64,000 bases of DNA from Melitaea cinxia (lineage: Eukaryota; Arthropoda; Insecta; Lepidoptera; Nymphalidae): the NCBI RefSeq assembly GCF_905220565.1, contig NC_059395.1, positions 14,487,289-14,551,288 of the forward strand. The letters are read 5' to 3'. Made by a program: the position numbers and the translations under genes. How positions within the stretch are numbered: the stretch's first letter is position 1; each line of letters starts with the position of its first letter. A model generated the notes under the pieces. It had not been told where the DNA came from. It ran no database searches and saw only the letters and a program-made list of their open reading frames with translations. Positions 10,501-21,446 of the stretch are shown here, piece after piece.

Positions 10501-13500
10501 GTTATGATATGAAATGGATAGAAAAATTAGTAAGATTAAGGCTACCTGTCCCTTAAGAATTTCAAAAAATCATTTTTTTTTCTTGTTACATACTTAGAAA
10601 GTACAAATACCCAAGGTATATACTGACGAAAGGAAAACCCGCTCGAACCGATATAGGCAAACTTTGTTTTACAATCCACCACATAGTTTCGGTTGAAACG
10701 TTCTCGTGAATGGCTAAGTTTTGCAAAGCAAAATACCAAACTTGGATATCGAGGTAACATAGCTCGAAGATCTAAAAGAAAAAAGAAATTGCAAGAAAAT
10801 TAATTCCCTGCTGTGAGTAAGGAATGTTTCGTGGCGAGTACTAGTGGTAACACAAATTCTTCTTCTTTAGGTTAAAATAGCTTTCAATAGTGCCAAATGA
10901 GCACAGATGATTCGCCAAGTAACACAAATTCACACTTGCACTAAAAATCAAACAGCATCTCTTGTCGATCCACCACGACTTGTCAAGAGATAATTTGCTA
11001 AATAGGTGCTTGAGACAATACCTAAAATGCCAATCAGGCAATTGACCCGTAAACACCTCCATTCTAGTCTTAAAATTATCGAAATTTCGGTCTAATATCT
11101 AATCGGTGCTGGCGTGTTAAATAATGGCTTCACTTCTTTATTGAGGATTATGAATTCAGTGTACATAATCGTCAGTACCAATTGCAAAGTCTTTGCTGAA
11201 AAATCTGACGAGTCGCGCCTCACTAGACAATACAGGCTGAGACTTTCTGGGACAAAAAAAAGCTCGGACAACCCGAAGACAACAACTGACGGAAGAAAAT
11301 CGATTTTTCGTAGAAGCCGAAGGTCTGTTTTACGCGCCTTATATCGGCGATTAAGCAGTAAGCCACTAAAATTATTAGTTTTCGCAAATTGAAACTCAAA
11401 ACACGTTTATCGTGAAACTACTTTTTCGAAAACTGCTTGTGTTGTAGCACAAAAAGTTATCGAACGATCACGATGACATCTTGGGAGGTTACTCTCAGTA
11501 AATAAATTAATAAGTAACATTATCAGAAGGAGATACCAACAGTTATAAAAGGTAAAAGTAAACAAAATTTTTTTGGAGTCAAATACGTCGAAAAAATGGC
11601 TGAAAATTTGAACTTCAAAGTCCAAACTTTCAATTTTACTTTTTTTTAATACTTTTTTAGATATATCCTTCCTTTTAATAACATAATAACATATACAGCA
11701 ATTTTCGATGTCTCGGAAAACAGACGCCCGAAGACCCTTAATTCTTAAGGGTCTTCGGGCGTTAACCTTTTTCTTTGTTTGAACTTTGTTCATGTTGAGG
11801 AGTGATGATGGGGAAACACTTAGATGTCGAGGCACAGCTTTTACCATGCGAATTCCTTGGGCTAAGCCGACCATTGAAAAGCTCATCTGGAGACTGCGGG
11901 GACGCCCGAGCCCACCTGGAAGTCGCCACCGGGTCCTCCCATCCAGTCGTCAACTGACACGGTGGAACCATCCCAGGATTTTTCGCGAGGTGACGGGACA
12001 GCCTTTGCCAAGTGGCTGGCGCGCTAGGGCCCCTAACTGCTTGCGGTCGGTCAACGGCAAAACCGTGCCTCGGATCCCGAAACCCTCCAGTATGAGCCAC
12101 CCGGTACTGTGTCGCTTAAGATTCGCGAAAACTGCCAAGCTGCACAACTGACACCCTACCATCCCCCAAAGGCACTGAAACTCCCGCGCATAGACGGAAC
12201 GCAGCAAGCAGCTTGGCGCCTGGTTCCGACGGGAGGGTGGTCGCTGCCAGGCGGCCCCTAAGCGGGATCTACCACCGCGTTGCGTGGGGATCGTCCAGCC
12301 GTCGCCACAGGTAGATTAGTGGCGCCGTTGCCCAGGGTGGACCGCTAGGAGTTAGACCCCAACCACCCCAAATCTGCTGAACATTATTATACATTTTTTA
12401 TTACGATTATACCTTTCTTATTCTTTATGTCAAATATATTAATACAAAATGTACATTTTTGTTATAAAGGAACAAAAGTTGCATTAATAATAATTTACTA
12501 AAAGTATTTAGCATATTCTACATTATTAGGAGCAAAACAACATTCTCAATTAATTAATTTTCAATTCTCAATTAATCAATTAATTTCAAAACAACGAAAG
12601 CAAACTTTTAACATTAAAATGTGAACGTATATTATCGTTCCAAGTTTCAATATTCTGTGATATAAAATATTTATGGTAACGCAAGCTGTGTTCGCTGCTA
12701 AACATACTGTAGGTAAAAATTTATATTTTTACCTGCAAAGCGATATTACAAAAATTTTGCAAACGCATTTCGTATTTTATTCAATACTAATAGTATACAT
12801 AAATATTATATTAGCAACTTTAATCGTTACTGTCTAAGCATTTTCGAAATGCGTATTTATTAATTTCTTTCAAAAAGCGGAAAAATAAACGAGGAAGTTT
12901 AAATGGAAGCTATGCTATTTTTAAACACATAAGTTATTCTATTTATACACGAACTTTTGTTTATGAGTTAACTAGTGACCCGCACCGGCTTTGCATGGAT
13001 GCAATACTGATACAAAATATTTGCAATGTAAGCGCAAAATATATGTTTATTTACGACATCACATTAGAAACCCTTAAAACTATCAGTGTTCCTCTACTAT
13101 ATTATTCATATAAAACTTCCTCTGGAATCACTCTATTTACTAAAGAAAACCGCATATTCTTATTTGAAAGCTATTTATTACCTCTTGTTGCTTTTTAGCA
13201 ATAATTAATTTTGACCGTTACAAAGATTGGTCTATCATAGCTGTTTATTATATTCCATTTATGATCTACGTGTTCCGATAAAAAGTCGCTTGGACTCCTC
13301 ATAGAATTTGCTCAGGAGTGATTCGAAATCGGTCAAGTGCACATACTGTGCCATTCTTAAGGCTGTTATCCTAAGACCAAGACCAAATATAATTTCTTTT
13401 TTAAAGATGTGTGAACCACTTGGTAACATCTACAATTTCTCATTTACTTCTTAGGCATCCGTTTACATCAGCTCATTTCTAAAATTAGGGTGCGCGATTA

Positions 13501-16500
13501 CTTTTAATGCAAATATAGTCCTGACAAAGATTAAGCATACCTACATTCCCTTGCTTTTTGAATTGTCCTAAACTTCTCAATTCTGTCTATGATGTCCTTT
13601 CTCACAAAATGCCCCGTCCTGTAAATATTTAATGTTTGTTGATGCTTGTATTATTTTGTCCTTTTTCTCCCTTCTTATGTAAACCTATATAACGAAATAA
13701 AATTAAATTTGTTTTATTTTGAAATTTTTCTAACATAACGTACGTATAGTTGTACGTATATGTGTGTATATTTTGTCTTTGTTAGTTTTGTTTTTAAATG
13801 TGTTGTTTTAGGTTAAGGGTAAACCATAAAATGCCCTTTAACTTACCTTTGATGTTTTTCTTTTTTTACTCTCTAAGGAAGTAAGCATTTTTACACTCAC
13901 ACCTTTCATTGATCGTCAGATTAGGCAAATGGCAGCTCTTATATATCGTAACAAATTGACAAAAAAACGAACGCCTTTTTGGATTACTTATAGTCTCAAT
14001 CAATCAATCAAAAATAACATTATTCAAAATAGGCTTCAAAAGCACCTTCGTCATTTAACAAATTATAATTTTAATTATTTATTTATTTATTTATTTTATT
14101 TATTTTATAGGCAATCCGACAGCGTTATGTTACAATAGTATGTTACAATATAATGTACAAATATGGCCAAAATAGGATCACACTGATATATTAAAAAAAA
14201 AATTATAATAATTATCAAAAATATCGGTGCTTTAGCCAATTAAGCTATGGAACGATGTACTCGCTAGTTAATTGGTTAGAATACCGACACGGTCAGTCGA
14301 AGATGCAGGTTCAATCCCCGCTGAAATGGTCGATTTTTGATATGATATTAAAAAATGTTTACAAAGCACTTGGTGTTCTTGGTGTTCAAAATCAAGTTGT
14401 TTGCTTTAAACCAATCTTGAATTCGCGATGTTCACGTCGTCGTAACTTACTTTTGTCCTATCAACTTTAAATATAAGCTATATTAACAAGGATTACCAAT
14501 CGCGAACACAAATACACTTCCAGGGTTGGTTTTGCAAATTTCTATTCAATAGAAATAGCCTGTTAGTATAAATGCGATTATCGCATTAGGTAAATTAGTT
14601 ATGCTTCTGGCAATCAAATTACGACACAATACATCATAAGTAGGGATATTATCATGAGGGTGCCTGGTTCAACGAGCGCTGATGTCATAGAGACGAATGT
14701 GTGGAATCATTAAGCATTTGGTTCACGAGAGCACTTCATATGTACGCTAATAACTACTCCAAAATTATGATCATCTATGTCTGTCGAATGCGAACTCTTA
14801 TTCAAGTTCGATTTATTTGTTTTTATATATAAAATTTATGTATGCTATAAATAAGTAAAATAAAAAAAATATTTATTTTCGTCTTTCAAAAAACGTCTTA
14901 TTTGCCCTGAATGATTGATTTCTTTCCTCCGAATGATAGGCATAAACAAAACCCTCAAATTAAAAAGTAATAAATTGTAAAACACACAGACTAATTTAAA
15001 CAATCATACAGTTTACGAGGTAGACGCTCAAACAGCGCCAGAATTTAAATGGATAGGTCAATAACTTCGCATTTCAACGAATGTGACGACCAATAAATTT
15101 AATAGAAAAAGCTACGTTGAGTTGTTCTATTTGGGTCATTGAATCTTTTTATATCCATAACAGTATTTTATTGTAAAAAAAAATAAGAAAATAAGCACAA
15201 AAATATAAAACAATACTCGTTATTTCCAAAGTTACTTACCGATAACCATTTTCAAATTCATAATCAAAATTATAAGGACCCGTAAATATGGTACGTGGGC
15301 TGTTACAACACTTCACTCCGCTTCAGCCTATAACATCCCGCTGCTGGGCATAGGCCTCTTTCCCCATGTAGGAGAAGGATCGGAGCTTAATCCACAACAC
15401 TGCTCCGGTGTGGGCTGGCGGGTATATTCCCTACTATGAGTAACGATCGTTATCAGGTGTACATGATAACAACCGGGACCGACGGCTTAATGTGCTCTCC
15501 GAGGCACGGTGGGGTCCCACGTGGACTGCTCAAACACCCAAACTAATTATTTATTTACTTTTTATTTAAACAACCTTTTAATACATATTTAAAATGATGA
15601 AGTTATTTCAATAATAAAAGTAAATTATGTGGTGTCATGGGACACCAGGTAGGAACGAAGTTCGATATATCGAGTATAGAGCAACACAATTTGAAGAAAA
15701 AAGTTAATTTTTATATATATTTTCTAGTTCTAGATTTTTTTTTTTTAATTTTATTGATTGGTTTTTAATTAAGTACATAAAAGTATTTAGGAAATTTAGT
15801 ATTTTAGAAAATAACAAATACCGTACAATAAAATAAATCAAACAAAATAATAATAATAATAATAATTCAAACTATTAAGTGAAATTAAAAAAACATATGG
15901 CTTTATTTCTCTTAGCTTTATTTTTATCGACAGTATAAAATTACATAAATAATTTTAAAAGTAGTAATATTTTAGTTTTACAAACGTCATTTTTCTTACG
16001 GTTTTAGTATCACATTTTTTTCAGTTCGGTCGCCCGGCCAAATGTCAAGCCTGCCGTAAGGAACTTCGTTCCAAAAAACGTAAAAATCGTGCCATTCGAT
16101 ATACTGGACAGCGGTATCGACAAAATCATATACGAATACATAATATGCGTAGGAAGTAAGGGTATTTCAAAAATATCCAACCGATGTTATTTTCACAATT
16201 TATTTTCCAGATTGTCAGCCCACATTGTACAAATTATGTATTTTGGACAAATTATAGTATCTTTGATTAATAATGTTTTGATTATTAATTCGTCCAAAAA
16301 TATTAAAATTATCTCATTACAATTTTTTTTATTACTGTTATAAATAAATATGACGGAATATTTTCTTGAATACGATGTAGCAACTTCCAAACGAAATTCC
16401 ATTTCGTCTACGAGAGAAATCTTATTTTTTTTTTACTTTTTTTACATTTTTTTTTTTTTGTCTCTATTTTAACATACGAGTAATTTATTTCAAATAAAGC

Positions 16501-19500
16501 GTTGGAACCGTTATATAAAATTAAACATAAAATTTTTATAAACAATAATAAAAAGATTTGCACAGCTATATTTTAGAATTTATAGTTGAGTGTATAGTTG
16601 TTTATAGATTTGTATATTTACTATTAAACAAATCGCGTTCAGAACCATAAAACGAACAAATAACAATCGGACAAGCATTCAACTAGCACTAATCTAATTG
16701 CTTAGCACGGCCACAGGCACTAGTTTTGCGGTCACTCACTCACACTGATTTGTTAGTATAAGCAATGTATAATAAAGTAACGTATCTCGCATGCGTCTTA
16801 AATATATGAAAGAAATATATATATTTTGACAACAATATACCTTCAATACAGCATAATTATGAGCCAAGATAACAAAGAGCCTAAACAAACAATTATCCTT
16901 AAATCACAATCCAAAAATACATATATTCGGATTTAAAACTGTTCATGTCGGTTAAGGAAAACAATGCTATGTACGCTTCAAACGATCGATCGCTTCAGCC
17001 TGTACATCCCACTGCTAGGCATAGACCATTTCTCCATGTGTAAGAGTCTCCAGGAGTAGGATCGGAGCTTAGTCCACCACGCTGCTCCACTGCGGGTTGG
17101 CAGATATGTTCCCTACTATGAGTAACGTTCGCTATCAGGTATTTATAATAACAACCGGGATTGATAGCTTAACCTGCTCTCCGAGGCGCGGAGATCCACA
17201 ATGCAAGACATTCAAACTGGAAAGAAATATTTGTACAAATACAAATATCCAATTCGAGCGGGAATCGACCCGCAAACCTCTCGTCGTCTTTGTTTTAAAC
17301 GACTATACGCACCACTTCACCAGAGTGGTTGTTATGAACGCTTTGGTATATAACAAAAATTTGAAGATAAATCTGGCAATAATCTTTAAGTCATAAGATG
17401 GATTAAGTTTAGTTATTCTTAGTAACAATAGGCTTTTTTCGTATATATTATGCCTCATGTAATATTTGTAATATTTTTAGACTAACCTAGAAACGAAAAA
17501 TTCTAGAGAACGTTTACATTTATTACCATTTCATAATACTACATATTATACTTTTATTGTAATCTATATTGACCATATCATATCATCACATGAAATTATT
17601 GGGGCCACTTGCCCCACAACCTGACACGATTGCATGACCAAGTCAATCTCATTTTTCTTAGAAATGTCGAGGCTTGTGATTTACTTGTGATTTCTGTGCA
17701 AATGATTCTCAGAAAAAGCATTGTAAGACATCGTTCTTATATAAAGTTATTCCCCATAAATAGTAATTCCCATCCGTAGCCAAATATTTAAATGTTAGCT
17801 GACAAATCGTCAAATTGTCTAGCTTACCACCTCGTGCAGGTGATCTTGACTTTTGATGAACTTATATTTTTTTTTTTATGACGAATACGTAATAAAAATG
17901 TAAATAAATATAATATTTTATCTTATCATTATTTAGATGGTGCAACACTTGTAGAGTCAATGGCTATAATCCAATATCTAGAAGAAACTCGTCCGAAGCC
18001 TAGTCTTCTGCCAAATACACCTCTATTGAGAGCTCGTATGAGAGAAATTTGTGAAGTAAGTATAACTTGTACTTTTATGTAATTTAAAAACTTACACTAA
18101 ATCAAATTTGTTACATAAGTGACCCGGATATAACATCCAAATTTCTAATTACACCATGGTAAATGCACAGATCACCACATATGGTACCACTTTTCTAAAT
18201 ATAAGATAAAAAATATACTACAATGTATAATAATAAAAAATATTTATCAAATACTTAAAAATTAAATTTAAATTTCTTGACGATAACGGATTTTTTCACT
18301 AAATAATACTTTCCTTGCTTTGTCAATACCTTAAAAGCTTTACTTGGAATTTCAGATTGTTTGTTTACTGCGATGAAATTACACTTTCCTTCTATATTTT
18401 TAGACACAAAATAACTCAAATTCATAAATAGCTTTATCTAAGGCAATTTTGTGAATTTGTTAGCATTTATATCATGTATAAAAGATACAAATGACATATA
18501 TGGTATATGTAAATTAAATATGGTATTGATATCTTTTACTTCCACTTTTTCGCATAATGATGATTGATATTTAAACTTAATCAATACCACATCCCATAAG
18601 AGAAAACAAGAGAAACTATATACATACGCTAGAAGTTAATTTCCCACTACGTAAATTAACAAAAATATTATTAAAAATCGACTTTTATTTCTAACTTTAA
18701 ATTTTTTTTTTAGACTGTCGTATCTGGCATTCAGCCATTACAGAACATAGGTTTGCTCAGTCATTTCCATTCTGAGGATCAATACAAACAATTTACCAAG
18801 TATTGGACAGAACGAGGACTGCAAACCCTTGAGGAATTGCTGCAGAAATCAGCTGGTAAATTCTGTGTTAACGACCAACTTAGTATGGCTGACGTATGTT
18901 TGGTGCCACAGCTGTACAATGCTGTTACTAGGTAAAGTAATTTTCGTAAATATAAGTATTAGACAATTATGATAATTATTTATCTAGCGACTTAGTTTAT
19001 TATTATAATAAGTTTTTAATGCTATAATAAAAAAGTTTACACTTAAAGACAACAAGGACGTTATTTTCACTAAAAAAAATTATTCGGTCTCAATCTAGAT
19101 TCTAATGAATAGTAAGTACCTGTAACCAAAATATTGAGGTTTGTTTTTTTCTGATGGTTTAAAAATAATCCTAATAAAATATCGTTAGGAAGATGACTCC
19201 CGACATAATTGATTTGTAATATAAGTAAAATCAAATTTTCGTTTTGCTCCTCAGGGAAATATAAGATACCATCGTCTTACTTCTTATTAAGTTAAAGAAA
19301 TAGCGATGACTTTATTAATATTGGACAGAAACGGACGAAACTTATTAAGTGTCGTCTATGACTGAAACGTCAGGCCTACTTTTGAGTTAGCCATCATATC
19401 TTATTTAAGTTACTAGCGACCCGCCCCAGCTCCGCACGGGTGCAATGCTGATACTAAATATACTACAGAATATCTTTATTTATAGTGTGAAGCTAGCTTA

Positions 19501-20553
19501 TGACATGGTTATTAACATAATAACAACAACATTCAAATATGCGTCGTTAGATTACACGTTGTTACAGAATGCATTGAAGAAATAAAAGTTTACTGCTCGT
19601 TCCCCGTAGTTGATAGCGTCATATTATGTAGCGTATATGTTGACCCGACTTCTTAATAATATTCGTGCCAAATTTGAAGTAAATCCATGCAGTACTTTTT
19701 GAGTTTATCCCGGACATACATACAGACAAACAGACAAACATTCTAAAAACTATATTTTTGGCTTCGGTATCGATTGTAGATCACACCCCAAGTATTGTTT
19801 AAAAAAATATTCAATGTACAGTTTTGACTTTCCGACCATTTTATTATATGTATATAGATTATAACCAATTTCATACAAGACTAGACTAAATTTATAATGA
19901 TTGACAGTCTTAAAAGAGATATACGATTATTTAGCGTTGATCTTCTGTTTTATTTATAGGTTTTTAACGATTATATTTCATTACTTATTAGTTCTATTTA
20001 TGAAAATTTGATTTTATTTTAATATAGATAAGTGACTATTACAAACTCGCTTGAAAGGTTCAAGATTTGTTCAAATGTAAAAAGCATCAGCAGCTTTGGT
20101 ATGACGCGATGTGATGATGACAAAGTAATACAAGGTCACTATTTCTTCAAAATTGTCGTGAGATTGTAATCTCGACCTCACCAATCAATCTCCTTCGTGT
20201 CTTCTACATTATGCGTAATATCCCTGCGATTATAGCACTATTGGAAACCATTAACCCAAATTAATGAGAAAGAGCAAATTAGAAGATGCCAATATCCTTT
20301 TTGGTATAGTTTGTTTTACATTTCAACAGTACACAGGCATATTTTTCGCAAATATAGAGAACAACGAATAAGCTCGTAACTTTAGCTGACAAATGAAAGT
20401 AAGACCACTAACTTATAATTGTCACATTACAGACACAAGTTAGGCCTGGACAAGTTCCCAACAGTATCAAAATTGTACGAGACACTATTAAAAGAAAAAA
20501 CTTTTAGCGAGACTCACCCGAAGAACATCAAACTCAAAAGAGTGAGCCAATGA
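7507..20553 (+). CDS. Zeta-class glutathione S-transferase / maleylacetoacetate isomerase-like, 5' incomplete
   Basis: Exons: 7507-7693, 17937-18055, 18714-18931 and 20433-20553 (TGA), all with GT-AG introns and matching phases (1, 0, 2); 214 residues are visible. The N-terminal thioredoxin fold carries SSCTWRVR, the zeta-class SSCxW active-site motif, then VPALVIDG and ESMAIIQYLEETRP; the C-terminal helical domain carries SGIQPLQN and MADVCLVPQ. The family isomerises maleylacetoacetate in tyrosine breakdown and dechlorinates alpha-halo acids, using glutathione, usually in the cytosol. No ATG occurs in frame upstream of 7507, so a short first exon lies further 5', perhaps beyond the retrotransposon. 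Divergence from canonical zeta sequences (T for S in the motif, a different tail) suggests a second zeta paralogue; which paralogue is unresolved. Confidence 0.88.
8351..8690 (+). repeat. Lepidopteran dispersed repeat (GCCCACTGCTGGACATAGG type)
   Basis: GC-rich block beginning GCCCACTGCTGGACATAGG and ending CCGTAACCACACAGC. I recognise this as a common interspersed repeat of moths and butterflies, probably a retroelement piece. Short frames inside it are not genes. Confidence 0.65.
8778..10015 (+). repeat. Cluster of degenerate repeat modules (CTTAGCGGATGTCTACG type)
   Basis: Starts ACTAGCTGTGCCCGCGG. Then at least three related modules follow (about 9230-9460, 9535-9710, 9835-10010), each with a CCCCCGTTTTA-CCCCTTAGGGGTTGAGTTTCGTA core, a TTCTTAGCGGA line, CTGCCAAATTTCAA and GATTTCGTGATGAGTG. 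Probably accumulated retroelement 3' ends. A diverged relative lies at 55530-56330. Confidence 0.6.
11724..11762. repeat. Perfect 18-bp inverted repeat with 3-nt loop
   Basis: The arm at 11724-11741 is exactly complementary to 11745-11762, with loop TTC. It sits at the left edge of a GC-rich block. Confidence 0.9.
11763..12372. repeat. GC-rich block of unknown origin, probably mobile-element derived
   Basis: About 600 bases with GC content far above the surrounding intron, bounded by AT-rich DNA on both sides. Overlapping short frames exist on both strands, but none resembles a known protein to me. The composition is like a 5' UTR or ORF1 start of a retrotransposon. It is not recognisable ribosomal DNA. 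Confidence 0.4.
12971..13180 (+). repeat. Repeat family E fragment (ACTAGTGACCCGCACCGGC)
   Basis: Aligns with copies at 19412-19861 and 49030-49150; all begin ACTAG(C/T)GACCCGC and share the later line TCACTCTATTTA. Confidence 0.6.
13270..13900 (+). mobile_element. Degenerate LINE 3' end, related to 59345-60460
   Basis: The block at 13560-13720 (TGTCCTAAACTTCTC...CTATGATGTCCTTTC...AAATATTTAATGTTT) and the later TTTTAGGTTAAGGGTAA line match the 3' end of the RNase H-bearing LINE near 60.1-60.4 kb. No open frame survives. Confidence 0.55.
14255..14345 (+). repeat. Degenerate tRNA-derived SINE head
   Basis: A box-like TAGTTAATTGGTTAG and a B-box-like GGTTCAATCCC, 30-odd bases apart, in tRNA order. 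No tRNA fold was verified; a tRNA gene is unlikely given the divergence and the repeat-rich setting. Confidence 0.45.
15306..15545 (-). repeat. SINE-like family G copy
   Basis: Plus-strand TTCAGCCTATAACATCCCGC...GGCATAGGCCTC...ACTATGAGTAACGATCG...CCGAGGCACGG. Aligns with 16982-17345 and, inverted, with 63590-63840. In sense orientation (minus here) it ends near GGGATGTTATAGGCTGAAG. Confidence 0.65.
15630..16072 (-). mobile_element. Non-autonomous DNA element with palindromic ends, uninterrupted copy
   Basis: 443 bases; inverted relative to the copy at 25644-27995. Ends: TGGTGTCATGGGACACCA then GGAACGAAGTTC on the left; GGAACTTCGTTCC on the right. It lacks the 2-kb insert of the other copy and so supplies its empty site. 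No coding sequence. Confidence 0.7.
16982..17345 (-). repeat. SINE-like family G copy with tRNA-like head
   Basis: Sense strand is minus. The 5' head (17345 to about 17255) shows a TGGTGAAGTGG A-box-like motif and a GGTCGATTCCC B-box-like motif; the body matches 15306-15545; the 3' end is at GTACAGGCTGAAGCGATC near 16982. So family G reads as a tRNA-derived SINE. Confidence 0.6.
18056..18713 (+). other. GST intron
   Basis: GTAAGT to TTTAG, AT-rich, no repeat recognised. Confidence 0.8.
18932..20432 (+). other. GST last intron
   Basis: GTAAAG to TACAG. Holds the family E repeat at 19412-19861; the remainder is unremarkable. Confidence 0.8.
19412..19861 (+). repeat. Repeat family E, longest copy
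   Basis: Starts ACTAGCGACCCGCCCC, includes CAAATTTGAAGTAAATCCATG and a CATACATACAGACAAACAGAC run, ends TATATAGATTA. Typical of a lepidopteran LINE 3' region. Confidence 0.6.
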
Positions 20554-20559
20554 AATAAA
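20554..20559 (+). terminator. Polyadenylation signal of the GST gene
   Basis: AATAAA directly after the TGA stop at 20551-20553. Confidence 0.6.
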
Positions 20560-20819
20560 TTATTGCGAACAATTATGAACTTCTTTTATTTCAATTTATT
20601 CCCTAATTCATTTAATTGGAAATATGACCAATACATATAAGAAATAGCAAGCAGAAAAAGAAAGAATATTTACAGTCCGTTGAAAAAAAATTCAACATGC
20701 TTACTAAGACTTTAATTTTTTACTAGATAGTAATAAAAATCTCTAAGTACAAACATACTGAAAAGTATTGACGCAATGCGTTGAAAAAAAAACAAATTGC
20801 TTTAAAATATTTAAAAAAA

Positions 20820-21110
20820 AATGCGTAATAGAATAAAGGTGAGGCACAGCAGGAAATTTCCTGCTCAAAATATGGAGCAGCCCGACTGGGGTAGTACCTC
20901 GAAGATCACAGCTAAATAACACTGTTTTCACGCAGTTTTGTTTTCCTGTTGGTGAATAAGGTGACCAGAGCTGAGAGCAGGATGGGGGAATTAGAAATAC
21001 GATCAGCAACGCGCTTGCGATGCTTCTGCTGTTGCAGACGTCTATAAGCTACGGTAAACGCTTACCATCAGGTGAGCCGTACGCTTGTTTGTCGACCTAG
21101 TTGTATAAAA
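20820..21110 (+). repeat. Repeat family I (CGCTTACCATCAGGTGA tail)
   Basis: Ends ACGCTTACCATCAGGTGAGCCGTACGC...GTATAAAAAAA, a familiar lepidopteran retroelement tail. The upstream body (AGATCACAGCTAAATAA...GTGACCAGAGCT) matches 33385-33570. Confidence 0.6.
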
Positions 21111-21130
21111 AAAGAAATTTATATGATATT

Positions 21131-21446
21131 ACTAGCTGACTCGGCAAACGTTGTCTTGCCGCTAAACGCTATTTAAAAATAGGGGTTGGTGGTAGAAAGT
21201 TGAAAATTGAGGGTTGTATGTATTTTTCAACGCCAAATCATAATAAATAAAAAAATATATAATTTATCTAAAAATTAAAAAAAAATAGGGGTGAACTACC
21301 CTTAATATTTAGGGTGATGAAAAATAGATGTTGATCAATTCTCAGACCTAAACAATATGCACACAAAATTTCATGAGAATCGGTTAAGCCGTGTCGGAGG
21401 AGTTTAACTACAAACACCGCGACACGAGAATTTTATATATTAGATA
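21131..21446 (+). repeat. Repeat family C (ACTAGCTGACTCGGC)
   Basis: Starts ACTAGCTGACTCGGCAAACG, ends CGCGACACGAGAATTTTATATATTAG. An inverted copy lies at 37271-37558. Confidence 0.65.

Larger units (their letters stand above)
7694..17936 (+). other. First visible GST intron (10.2 kb), repeat-filled
   Basis: Starts GTAAGT and ends TTTAG. It holds the repeats listed separately. The stretches 7694-8350, 10016-11720, 12366-12970, 14346-15300, 16073-16980 and 17346-17936 are AT-rich with no convincing gene; short frames there are chance. Confidence 0.8.

Noticed and set aside
11407..11886. 159-codon minus-strand frame
   Set aside because: Crosses the hairpin and the GC-rich boundary; composition is random and no motif is seen.
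11763..12372. Ribosomal DNA or a bacterial contaminant in the GC-rich block
   Set aside because: No recognisable 18S/28S motif and no sustained coding frame; flanks grade into the host intron.
16089..16402. Frames on both strands near 16.2 kb
   Set aside because: AT-rich, hydrophobic by composition, overlapping each other, and without any motif.
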